64,000 nucleotides of DNA from Amycolatopsis sp. NBC_01480. Lineage in GTDB: Bacteria; Actinomycetota; Actinomycetes; Mycobacteriales; Pseudonocardiaceae. Positions 33,190-40,927 of this stretch are shown in pieces; the first letter of the stretch is position 1; every line of letters starts with the position of its first letter. The notes beneath the pieces were generated by a model that worked only from the letters and a program-made list of their open reading frames with translations, did no database searches and was not told where the DNA came from. A program made the position numbers and the translations under genes. The stretch spans positions 3,596,001-3,660,000 of the forward strand of contig NZ_CP109442.1 in the NCBI RefSeq assembly GCF_036227205.1, given 5' to 3'.

Positions 33190-33675
33190 ATGACGACGCC
33201 TGAGCCGAACCGTGACGAGGACGCCGTCCGGCGGTACGTCGAAAGCCTGGGCCTGGTCCTGTCTCAGATCGGCATGCAGCGCATGGCCGCCCGCGTCTTC
33301 GCGGCCCTGATGACCACCGACGAGGGCCAGCTGACCGCATCCGACCTGGCCGCCCAGCTGTCGGTGTCGCCGGCGGCGATCTCCGGCGCGGTCCGCTACC
33401 TGGAACAGGTCGGCCTGGTGACGAAGGTCCGCGAACCAGGCGAGCGCCGCGACCACTACCGCCTGTACGACGACCTCTGGTACGCGACTTTCCTCAAGCG
33501 CGACCGCTTCCTCCTGATGTGGCGCGACGCCGCGGAGGAAGGCATCGGCGCCCTCGGCGCGGACACTCCTGCGGGCAAGCGCCTGGCTGAGATGCAGGAC
33601 TTCCTTTCGTTTGCCCTGAAGGAGATCACCGGGCTTTACGACCGGTGGCATGCTGAGCGCCAGAAGGAAAACTAG
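33190..33675 (+). CDS. MarR/GbsR-type regulator, probable repressor of the ABC exporter
   Basis: 161 residues from ATG 33190. Winged helix: GQLTASDLAAQLSVSPAAISGAVRYLEQVGLVTKVREPGERRDHYRL, then a C-terminal helical dimer region. The short AT-richer gap to the exporter (33096-33189) contains TTCATGAA and repeated GAAGTT, possible operator elements. Divergence suggests control of the exporter, as for many actinomycete drug pumps. Confidence 0.88.
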   Translation: MTTPEPNRDEDAVRRYVESLGLVLSQIGMQRMAARVFAALMTTDEGQLTASDLAAQLSVSPAAISGAVRYLEQVGLVTKVREPGERRDHYRLYDDLWYATFLKRDRFLLMWRDAAEEGIGALGADTPAGKRLAEMQDFLSFALKEITGLYDRWHAERQKEN

Positions 33676-34229
33676 GCCCTTCCGCCTTCGCCTGGCGCCT
33701 CCTCCTTCATCTGGCGCCTTCGCCTTCGTCTCCGTGTGGCGCCTTCGCCTTCGTCTGCGTCTGGCGCTGACGGCACCTCGGCTCGGCGCCTGGGCTCGGC
33801 GCCTGGGCTGGACGACATTCAGCTCAGACCCTGCGGCATCCGACGCCTTCCTCCGGACGACGGCTGGGTTCGTCCGGCTTGTCCGCTGAACGTTGCCTGG
33901 CGCTTCGCGCAGGCCGGGTTCACTGAACCTTGCCCGGCGCTTCACGCTGGGCGGATTCGCTGGTCCTTGGTCGGGTTCCGCCCGACGCTGCCCCGGCCCC
34001 CCGGCCCCCGGCCTCGCCCGCCTTGCCTCCCCCGTCTTCTTCGGGCCCGCCCCGCCCCCGCCTGCCAACCTGACCAAGCTTCGGTCACCTCCAGAAGTCT
34101 CTCGCACCCACAGTCGGCGGCGGCGCGAAAACCGTCCGTGCGAGGCCGTTTATCCACAATCGACCACTCCTGTGGACAACTCCGCCTGACCACCCGGAAC
34201 CGTCCGGCCCCGCGGCTAGGGTCGATCAC
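33676..34229. other. No gene seen; degenerate GCCTTCGCCTTCG/TGGCGC repeats
   Basis: 554 bases. 33676-33810 is made of loosely repeated GGCGCCTTCGCCTTCGTC-like units with period about 30; later bases have GCTTCGCG and GGCGCTTC echoes. No frame shows protein-like composition with a ribosome site. 34100-34180 is less GC-rich and contains TTTATCCACAATCG, a DnaA-box-like TTATCCACA single occurrence. I see no promoter that I would defend. Confidence 0.6.
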
Positions 34230-34268
34230 ATAGCACTCCTTCCGTTTCTCCTGGCCGCGCCGCTGCTG

Positions 34269-34949
34269 GTGGTGCAGGCGGTGCGGGTCCGGCGCAGCAC
34301 GCCCCGGCTGCCCGGCGCCGCCGGTCCCGTCGAGGGCGTTGTCGGGGATGGCGCTGTCCTTCGGCTTGCCGTGCTTGGCGAGTCCACGGTGGACGGAGTC
34401 GGCGCGGCGACCCACGACGAGGCGCTCACCGGGCAGCTTGCGCGGCAGCTGGCCGCGCGGCTCGGTCGTCAGGTGCAGTGGCAGGCAATCGGGCGCACGG
34501 GCGCGAACGCGCGAGTCGTCAGCCAGGACCTCGTGCCCCGGCTGAAACCCGCCGACCTCCTCGTGGTCGTCCTCGGCGTCAACGACACCATCGAGCTGCA
34601 CTCCGCCACCCGGTTCCGGCGCGACCTCCTCAACGTCGTCGTCGAGGCGCGCCGGCGGATCGGGCCGGTGCCCGTGCTCGTGGCCGGGGTGCCGCCGATG
34701 GCGCGGTTCCCCTCATTGCCGCGGCCGTTGCGAGACGTGCTCGCCGCGCGCTCGGAAGCACTGGATCGCGCGGCGGCCGAGCTGCCGGGGGTCGCCTACG
34801 CCGCGATGGACCCGGCGCTGCTGCACGAGGGGACCTTCGCCGCCGACCGGTTCCACCCCGGGCCGGTGGGCTACCGGGACTGGGCCGAATCGCTCCTAAA
34901 GGTCGCGGAGTGTTTACCGACGGTCACAGATCGTCGGCATCCGTACTAA
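34269..34949 (+). CDS. SGNH/GDSL hydrolase family protein
   Basis: 226 residues as started at GTG 34269. Block I LAVLGESTVDG (nucleophile Ser), block II GRTGANAR, block III VLGVNDTIEL, block V DRFHPGPVGY (Asp-x-x-His). A lipase/esterase or acetylhydrolase. The start is doubtful: the frame upstream to about 34230 continues as a hydrophobic stretch (LLPFLLAAPLLVV) that would make a natural signal anchor, yet its only start-like codon is ATA at 34230. Either a non-canonical start is used or the anchor has lost its start. Confidence 0.82.
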   Translation: MVQAVRVRRSTPRLPGAAGPVEGVVGDGAVLRLAVLGESTVDGVGAATHDEALTGQLARQLAARLGRQVQWQAIGRTGANARVVSQDLVPRLKPADLLVVVLGVNDTIELHSATRFRRDLLNVVVEARRRIGPVPVLVAGVPPMARFPSLPRPLRDVLAARSEALDRAAAELPGVAYAAMDPALLHEGTFAADRFHPGPVGYRDWAESLLKVAECLPTVTDRRHPY

Positions 34950-35067
34950 CGCGCCACCCATCTGACCAGCGATTTCGAAAAGTTTCAGGAAAAACGTTCC
35001 TCTCCGTGTATCTGGGTGCACCCTGAATGCGTCTTATGGAGTAGCCGAGGGACAAGGGGAAAGCACG

Positions 35068-35217
35068 ATGCCTACCGAGACGAACGAAGAGATCAAGCCG
35101 ATCACCACCGTTCCGCCGGTCACCACTGGCACGGCGCCGCACCTGGCCGGGGGGACCGGGGCCGACCCGGACGGCAACCACGAGCCCATGGACGAGCCCG
35201 CGAAGGCCGCGAAGTAG
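35068..35217 (+). CDS. 49-aa hydrophilic peptide upstream of sigma/CHAT genes
   Basis: ATG 35068, GGGGAAAG upstream, stop TAG 35215-35217; begins MPTETNEEIKPITTVPP and ends MDEPAKAAK. Rich in Thr, Pro, Gly, acidic; no Cys, no membrane span. The only gene between the SGNH hydrolase and the sigma factor; same strand as the following three genes. Could be a regulatory or substrate peptide of the CHAT protease encoded downstream; this is speculation from position. The clean ribosome site supports it as a real gene. Confidence 0.65.
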   Translation: MPTETNEEIKPITTVPPVTTGTAPHLAGGTGADPDGNHEPMDEPAKAAK

Positions 35218-35476
35218 CTCTGGGGAAGGAAGACGGGCGGTGTCCGGGAGCCGAGGGGGCTGCCGGACGCCGTCTGCCGGGTGGACTCGGGGGAGGACCC
35301 ATCCGGCCGGGCCCGCGGGGGGCGGGCTCGAAGCAGTGGGAGGGGACGTCGGCCGGCGCGGGATCACTCGCGCCGGCCGGTGGAAACAGCCGAAACTATC
35401 GATACAGGTAAGCGACCAGATGTATCTCAGCGCGACCTGCACGCTCTTTCCCCCTGAAGGAGCTGCGACACCACCG

Positions 35477-36118
35477 ATGACGTCAAGAGACTTCCGCCGC
35501 GAGACAGATACGGTGACCGACGTGCAAACCACCGAGGTAGACCCGCCATGGGAAGGCCTGACCGGCGCCGAGCTGCACGCTGCCTGCATGGAGGCGGCCC
35601 GAGCCGGTGACCGGCAGGCGATGGCGAAACTCGTCGACGAGCTGACACCGCTCGTCTGGCACGTCGCACGCGCGAACGGCCTCGACCGCCAGGTCGCCGA
35701 AGACGTCGTGCAGACCGTGTGGCTCGCGCTGTTCAGCCAGCTGGACAAGCTGCGGGACCCGCGCGCGCTGGCCGCGTGGCTGATCACCACCACCCGCCGC
35801 GAGGCGACCCACCCGTTCGGCCGCCGGATCCAGCCGGTGCCGCTGAGCGACGAGGTCGCGGAGAACCTGCCGAGCACCCAACCCGCACCCGAGGAGGAAG
35901 CGATCCGCGCCGACCGCGACCGTCGTGTCTGGCGCGCCTTCCTCCGGTTGCCCACCCGCTGTCAGGAGTTGCTCCGGCTGACCGTGCTGGCCGGACGCGC
36001 CGAGTACCGCGCGGTCGCCGAAGCCATGCGCATGCCACGTGGCAGCGTCGGACCCACCAGGGGTCGTTGCCTCGACTCGATGCGCGATCTCCTCGCAGGT
36101 GAAGGGGGCGACCGATGA
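35477..36118 (+). CDS. Sigma-70 family (ECF-like) RNA polymerase sigma factor
   Basis: 213 residues from ATG 35477; AAGGAG is 15 bases upstream, and GTG 35513 (TDVQTTE) is an alternative. Sigma region 2: LVDELTPLVWHVARANGLDRQVAEDVVQTVWLALF; region 4: LPTRCQELLRLTVLAGRAEYRAVAEAMRMPRGSVGPTRGRCLDSMR, with HTH. No anti-sigma gene adjacent. Its stop overlaps ATG 36115 of the next frame. Position in front of a CHAT protease gene suggests it is regulated with, or by, proteolysis. Confidence 0.9.
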   Translation: MTSRDFRRETDTVTDVQTTEVDPPWEGLTGAELHAACMEAARAGDRQAMAKLVDELTPLVWHVARANGLDRQVAEDVVQTVWLALFSQLDKLRDPRALAAWLITTTRREATHPFGRRIQPVPLSDEVAENLPSTQPAPEEEAIRADRDRRVWRAFLRLPTRCQELLRLTVLAGRAEYRAVAEAMRMPRGSVGPTRGRCLDSMRDLLAGEGGDR

Positions 36119-36150
36119 ACGACATCGGTACGCCGGGAGGAGGCAGAGCG

Positions 36151-36597
36151 ATGCCGGACGATGAAACCCTGCTCGCGGACATCGATCGTTTCCTCGACGA
36201 GCTGGACCCGCCACCGGAAGACCTGGTGCAGCGGGTCCAATTCGCGCTGGAACTCGAGAACCTGGACGTCGAGGTCGCGCGCTGGGAGCGGCTCGACGAG
36301 CTGGCCGGCGTTCGCAGCACGGCCACGGGCACGATCACCTTCACCGTCAGCGACCTGACGGTGATGATCAACCTGACCAAGATCGGCAAGACGCACCGGA
36401 TCGACGGCTGGCTGGTGCCCGCCGGCGAGTACGAGGTGGAGGTGCGCGTGGCCGACCAGGGCACGTTCGCCACCGTCGCGGACGAGGGCGGCCGGTTCGT
36501 GCTGGAGGGCGTTCCGCAGGGTACGACGCAGATCCTGGTTCACCTGGGGGAGGGCCCGCGCCGCCGGACGGTGGTGACTCCGACGGTTGTGCTCTAG
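36151..36597 (+). CDS. Small protein with C-terminal beta-sandwich-like domain, sigma/CHAT locus
   Basis: 148 residues from ATG 36151, which has GGAGGAGG seven bases upstream; an in-frame ATG at 36115 overlaps the sigma stop and would give 160. N-terminus is helical and acidic (DDETLLADIDRFLDELDPPPEDLVQRV), resembling a zinc-free anti-sigma-like helical segment. The second half (from about residue 65) has strands ITFTVSDLTVMI, WLVPAGEYEVEVRV, GGRFVLEGVPQGTTQILV, like a carboxypeptidase-regulatory domain. It may be the anti-sigma factor of its neighbour; unproven. Confidence 0.78.
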   Translation: MPDDETLLADIDRFLDELDPPPEDLVQRVQFALELENLDVEVARWERLDELAGVRSTATGTITFTVSDLTVMINLTKIGKTHRIDGWLVPAGEYEVEVRVADQGTFATVADEGGRFVLEGVPQGTTQILVHLGEGPRRRTVVTPTVVL

Positions 36598-36673
36598 CAC
36601 GGTTGTGCTCCGGAAGCCGGAGAACCCGGACGGGCGTTATGGTGCGCGACGGGGGTGTGCTCCCATAGAGCGC

Positions 36674-39268
36674 GTGCCCGCGCCGCTACCCGTTCTCGAC
36701 CGTGTGACTGCTGCGGCGAGCGATCTTTACGCGCGAGGCCGTGCGGCCGCTTCCGATCAACGTCCGGCTGAAGCGGTGCGGCTGCTCAAGCAGTCGCTGC
36801 CGCTGATCGCACGGATCGCCGAGCCCGGGCCCGAGCTGCTGGAGCTGCACACCCGCGTGCTGATCAGCCTGGCCGCGGCCGAGGCCGAGGTGACCTCGAC
36901 CGACGCCGGGCTGGCGCACCTGGACGCCGCCGAAACCGCCCGGCTGCGGCTGCCCGCGGGACGGCTCCGGGGTGAGCTGCGGCTGATCGTCATCATCCAG
37001 CAAGGCGTCATCCTCATGCGGGCCGGGCGATTCCGGGAGTCGCTCGCCGCTTACGACACCGTGCTGCCGGGCGTCGAGGCCGAATTCCAGGACAACGGGT
37101 TCATCCTGGTCTCGGTGCTCAACAACCGGGCGCTGGTGCACATGGCGATGAACAACCCGGACGCCGCGCAGGCCGACCTGAACCACGCGCTCGCGCTGGC
37201 CGTCGAGCGCGGCCACCCCCGGCTCGAGGGCAAGACCCGGCAGAACCTGGGGGACCACGCGCAGCTCGTCGGCGATGTCCCGCAAGCACTGTCCAGTTAC
37301 GAGCAGGCGGCCCGCATCCTGACCACCGAGTCGCCCGGCTCGCTGCCCCTGATCCGGCTCGACCAGGCCCGCGCGCTGCTCACCGCCGGCCTCGGCGAGG
37401 AGGCGGCGCGCCACCTCGACGAAGCGCTGCCTGCGTTGCGGGACAACGGATCCGGCCAGCACATCGCCGAGGCCGAGGTCGCCCGCGCGGCCGCCGCGCT
37501 GCTCGAAGGCGACTTCGCGCTGGCCCGGAAGTTCGCCTCCGACGCGCGCCGCCGCTTCCTGCGCCGTGGCAACCGGACGTGGGCCGAGATCGCGGGCCTC
37601 GCCCGGCTGCGCGCCGACGTCCACAAGATCCTCTCCGCTGACGGCGGGAAGTCGTCGCCGCGGCTGCCCCGGGAACTGGTGTCGCTGGCGGAACGGCTGG
37701 CCGACCTCGGCCTGCGCGACGAGGCCGCGGTGGCGCGCTTGCTGGCCGTCCGATTGCTGCTGCGGCGCGACGAAGTCGACGAGGCGGTCGCCGTGCTCGC
37801 CCGCGTGCCGAAGCCGCGCGCGACGACGCCGATCGACCACCGGATGCTGCTCCGGCTGTGCCGCGCCGAGCTCGCCGTGGCCACGGACCGGCCGCGCTCG
37901 GCGTTGGCGCAGGCCCGCGCCGGACTGCGTGAGCTGGGCATGATCCGCGACCGGATGGGCGGGCTCGACCTGGTCTGCGGCACCGCCGTGCACGGCGAGG
38001 AGCTGGGCCGGCTCGCGATGCGGCTGGTGCTGCGGCGCGCGCGTCGCAACGCCGCGGGCGCCCGTCGCATGTTCGCCTGGCTGGAGCGAACGCGCGCGCA
38101 GGTGTACCGGTACGAGCCGCTTCCGGTGATCGAGGATCCGGCGCTGGCCCGGAACATCAACGAGATGCGGCACATCCAGCGCATGATCCAGCGCGCCCGG
38201 CTCGAGGGCGAGCCCGTGAAAGCGCTGGAGCAGCGCTATACCCACCTTCAGCAGGAGGCGAGCCGGCTCGGCTGGTACACGAGCCAGTGGGGCCGCCCGC
38301 GCCCGGTCGCGACGCCCGACGAGGTCGTGGCCCAGCTCGGCGAACGCGTGCTGGTCAGCCTCGTGCCCTACAACGGCCAGCTCTACTCGGTGGTCGTCGA
38401 CCGCGGCACGTTCCGGCTGCTCAAGCTCGGCCCGCTGGCCGACATCGTCGAGACGGCGACCCAGCTGCACGCGGACCTCGACGCCCTCGCGCCCGACCTG
38501 CTGCCGCCGCCGCTGGCCGAGGCGGTGGGCGCGTCCGCGCGCGTCCGGGCGGACAAGCTGGACCGGCTGATCTCCGCGTCACTGGTCAAGACGCTGGACG
38601 ACCGCGAGCTCGTGATCGTCCCCATTGGACAGTTGTACGCGCTGCCGTGGGGCGCGCTGCCTTCGCTGCGGGGACGCGCGGTGTCGATCGCGCCCTCGGC
38701 GACCGCGTGGATCACGGCCAAGCGCCGGACCACGGCGGGCCCGGTGCTGCTGGCCGGCGGGCCGGGGGTGCCGGGCTCCGTCGGCGAGGTGAGCAAGCTG
38801 CGCTCGGTTTACCCGGACGCGCGGCTGGTCGACGGCGCCGACGCCACCAGCGAAGCCGTGCTCGCCGCCCTCGACGGCACCCGCCTGGCCCACCTCGTCG
38901 CGCACGGCGCGCACGAGCCCGCGAACGCCCTGTTCTCCCGCCTGGAACTCGTCGACGGCCCGCTGTTCGCCCACGAGACCTCGCGGCTGACCCGGCCGCC
39001 GGAGAGCGTGGTGCTCGCCGCCTGCGAACTCGCGATGAGCCACATCCGCCCAGGTGAGGAGGCCCTCGGCTTCGCGGGCACGCTCCTGGCGGGCGGCTCG
39101 CGCACGGTGATCGGCGCCGTCGCGCGGGTCGGCGACCGCGCGGCCGCCGACACGATGGCCGACCTGCACCGCCGCCTCGCCGACGGCACGCCCCCCGCAC
39201 TCGCCCTGGCCGAAGCCATCGCCATCGACCCGCTACGACGACCCTTCGTCTGCCTCGGCGCGGGTTGA
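36674..39268 (+). CDS. TPR-CHAT domain protein (caspase-like protease)
   Basis: About 864 residues if started at GTG 36674; other in-frame starts are TTG 36587 and GTG near 36605, and none has a good ribosome site. Residues about 10-500 are helical TPR-type repeats (for example AAYDTVLPGVEAEFQ, LNNRALVHMAMNNPDAAQADL). The C-terminal ~300 residues are a CHAT domain: IVPIGQLYALPWGALP, HLVAHGAH (His744/His747) and VVLAACELAMS (Cys784), the His-Cys dyad of separase/caspase-fold peptidases. Follows sigma and small-protein genes in one direction. Confidence 0.88.
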   Translation: MPAPLPVLDRVTAAASDLYARGRAAASDQRPAEAVRLLKQSLPLIARIAEPGPELLELHTRVLISLAAAEAEVTSTDAGLAHLDAAETARLRLPAGRLRGELRLIVIIQQGVILMRAGRFRESLAAYDTVLPGVEAEFQDNGFILVSVLNNRALVHMAMNNPDAAQADLNHALALAVERGHPRLEGKTRQNLGDHAQLVGDVPQALSSYEQAARILTTESPGSLPLIRLDQARALLTAGLGEEAARHLDEALPALRDNGSGQHIAEAEVARAAAALLEGDFALARKFASDARRRFLRRGNRTWAEIAGLARLRADVHKILSADGGKSSPRLPRELVSLAERLADLGLRDEAAVARLLAVRLLLRRDEVDEAVAVLARVPKPRATTPIDHRMLLRLCRAELAVATDRPRSALAQARAGLRELGMIRDRMGGLDLVCGTAVHGEELGRLAMRLVLRRARRNAAGARRMFAWLERTRAQVYRYEPLPVIEDPALARNINEMRHIQRMIQRARLEGEPVKALEQRYTHLQQEASRLGWYTSQWGRPRPVATPDEVVAQLGERVLVSLVPYNGQLYSVVVDRGTFRLLKLGPLADIVETATQLHADLDALAPDLLPPPLAEAVGASARVRADKLDRLISASLVKTLDDRELVIVPIGQLYALPWGALPSLRGRAVSIAPSATAWITAKRRTTAGPVLLAGGPGVPGSVGEVSKLRSVYPDARLVDGADATSEAVLAALDGTRLAHLVAHGAHEPANALFSRLELVDGPLFAHETSRLTRPPESVVLAACELAMSHIRPGEEALGFAGTLLAGGSRTVIGAVARVGDRAAADTMADLHRRLADGTPPALALAEAIAIDPLRRPFVCLGAG

Positions 39269-39566
39269 TCGGGCCCCACGATCCGGGCGACCGGCCGTGC
39301 TCGCGATCGGCCTGGACGGCGGGCCACCGCACCGGATCGCTCGTGCGTTGCGGCAGATCGCACCTGATCGCCGTGCGCCGCGGCGGACCGCACTACGCAG
39401 CGGCAGGCATCACCGCGCCTCAGCGGAGGCGAACTGCACATCGGTGGACCACAGCGCGGACCGCGCCGCATGGGATTGCGCCGCGCCGGACCGCGTCGCG
39501 CTGCCGCACTCCGGCGTGGATCGTGCCGAGGCAGGCCGCGTCGCGGCGCAGTGTGGCAGACCGAGT
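39269..39566. other. Non-coding, degenerate GCGGACCGC-like repeats
   Basis: 298 bases between the convergent CHAT and deacetylase genes. Contains recurring GGACCGC and GCCGCGC motifs without clear period and no convincing reading frame. No strong hairpin terminator recognised. Confidence 0.5.
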
Positions 39567-40319
39567 TCAGCCGAGGAAGTCGGCGAGCGGGACCGGGGTC
39601 AGGCCGTCCTTCTTGGCTCGGGCGAGGAAGGCCTCGTAGTCCTCTTTGAAGGTCTTGCGGAAGTGCATCAGGACGATGTCGCCGGGGCGGAGCTTGTCGC
39701 CGGTCTGGAATTGGACCTGGCCGTCGTTGACGGCGGCGGACCAGAGGACCACGACGCGCATGCCGCACAGGGCCGCGGCCTGCAGGGTGGTCTGGTCGTA
39801 GTTGCCGAACGGCGGGCGGAAGAGCGTGGGGCGGACGCCCAGCTCGGTCTTGAAGTCGTCGGCGTCCTCGCAGATTTCCTTCTGCTGGAAGGCGAGCGGC
39901 TTGCCCTTGAGGTTCGGGTGGTTGACCGTGTGGTCGCCGAGCACCGCGCCGGTGGTGTCCAAAATGGACTTGAAGTACGCCTCGTGCCCCTTGACGTACC
40001 GCTGGTTCAGGAACAGCACCGGGTGCCCGCCGGAGCGCTGGATCTCGTCGAGCGCGGACGGGTCCTTCACCGCGCCGTCGTCCATCGTGATGAAGACGTA
40101 CGGCTTGTCCGTGGTGATGCGGCGGACCACGCCGACCTTGCCGTCCACGATGGCCGGCGCTTTCGCTTGCACGGTCCCGAACGGGTAGGGCCCGCCGGGG
40201 GCCGGCGTGGGGGCCGCGCCCGCCGCGGGGTTCGGCTGGGTCGGCGGCGCGGGCGGTGCCGAACAGCCGGACAGGGCCAAAAGGCCCACCGCCGCCACAA
40301 TCAGACAACGCCGTACCAT
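39567..40319 (-). CDS. Polysaccharide deacetylase lipoprotein (NodB domain)
   Basis: 250 residues from ATG 40319 (GGGAGGGG upstream). Lipobox LALSGC with Cys at about residue 17, then a Pro-rich linker and a NodB domain: YVFITMDDG (catalytic base and metal Asp), DHTVNHP (H-x-x-x-H metal ligands), RPPFGNYD, and a late VLMHF. Deacetylates peptidoglycan or other N-acetyl glycans at the outer face of the membrane. Confidence 0.9.
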   Translation of the reverse strand: MVRRCLIVAAVGLLALSGCSAPPAPPTQPNPAAGAAPTPAPGGPYPFGTVQAKAPAIVDGKVGVVRRITTDKPYVFITMDDGAVKDPSALDEIQRSGGHPVLFLNQRYVKGHEAYFKSILDTTGAVLGDHTVNHPNLKGKPLAFQQKEICEDADDFKTELGVRPTLFRPPFGNYDQTTLQAAALCGMRVVVLWSAAVNDGQVQFQTGDKLRPGDIVLMHFRKTFKEDYEAFLARAKKDGLTPVPLADFLG

Positions 40320-40400
40320 GCCGAATCCCCTCCCATAGAACACTTTCGGGGGACGTCCGGAACCCATTCGGGTTGTGCGGTGTGGCTCAGCGCACCCTGC

Positions 40401-40853
40401 TCAACGCCCGTTCTCGGCCGCTTTGACCAGTTGTGTCGCGAGCATCCCGATCAAGCCGTTCAGCGTGGCGCGCGCGATCGGGCCGGTGCCCGCCAGCGAC
40501 TCGGTGAACGCGCCGGTCCAGCGCAGGTCGGTGCCGCCCGCGGCGTTCGGGGTCAGGAGCACCTCCGCGCGGTAGTCCTTGAACGGCGCCGGTCCGGCCA
40601 AGGTGTAGACGTGCCGGCGGTCCAGCTCGTACTCCAAGGTCTCCTCGCGCACCAGCAACGGCCACAGCCCGAGTTCGCGGATCGCGCCGACGCCGCCCGT
40701 GCCGTCGGCGCCGAGGCTGACCCAGCGGGACTGGACGATCAGCGGACGGGCCCAGGTCGACCAGAGTGAGCCATCGCTCTCCAGCCGGAACAGCGCGGCC
40801 GGCGGGGCCTTGCTCACCCGATTGACCTCGAACGAAAAGCGGCGACCCGGCAT
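40401..40853 (-). CDS. SRPBCC-family protein
   Basis: 150 residues from ATG 40853 with GGAGG six bases upstream. Start FSFEVNRVSKAPPAALFRLESDGSLWSTWA and later REETLEYELDRRHVYTLAG and GTDLRWTGAFTE are the START/polyketide-cyclase-like helix-grip fold. Binds a hydrophobic ligand in a deep pocket. No catalytic residues can be named. Divergent from the FUSC gene. Confidence 0.83.
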   Translation of the reverse strand: MPGRRFSFEVNRVSKAPPAALFRLESDGSLWSTWARPLIVQSRWVSLGADGTGGVGAIRELGLWPLLVREETLEYELDRRHVYTLAGPAPFKDYRAEVLLTPNAAGGTDLRWTGAFTESLAGTGPIARATLNGLIGMLATQLVKAAENGR

Positions 40854-40927
40854 CAACGACCTCCAGTGACGGCTTGTTGACCGAAAGATAATTAAGCGCT
40901 CCGATCAGCGTAGGTCAAGATGGGTGC

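Noticed and set aside
34140..34160. TTATCCACA as a replication origin DnaA box
   Set aside because: Single occurrence with no dnaA, dnaN or box cluster nearby.
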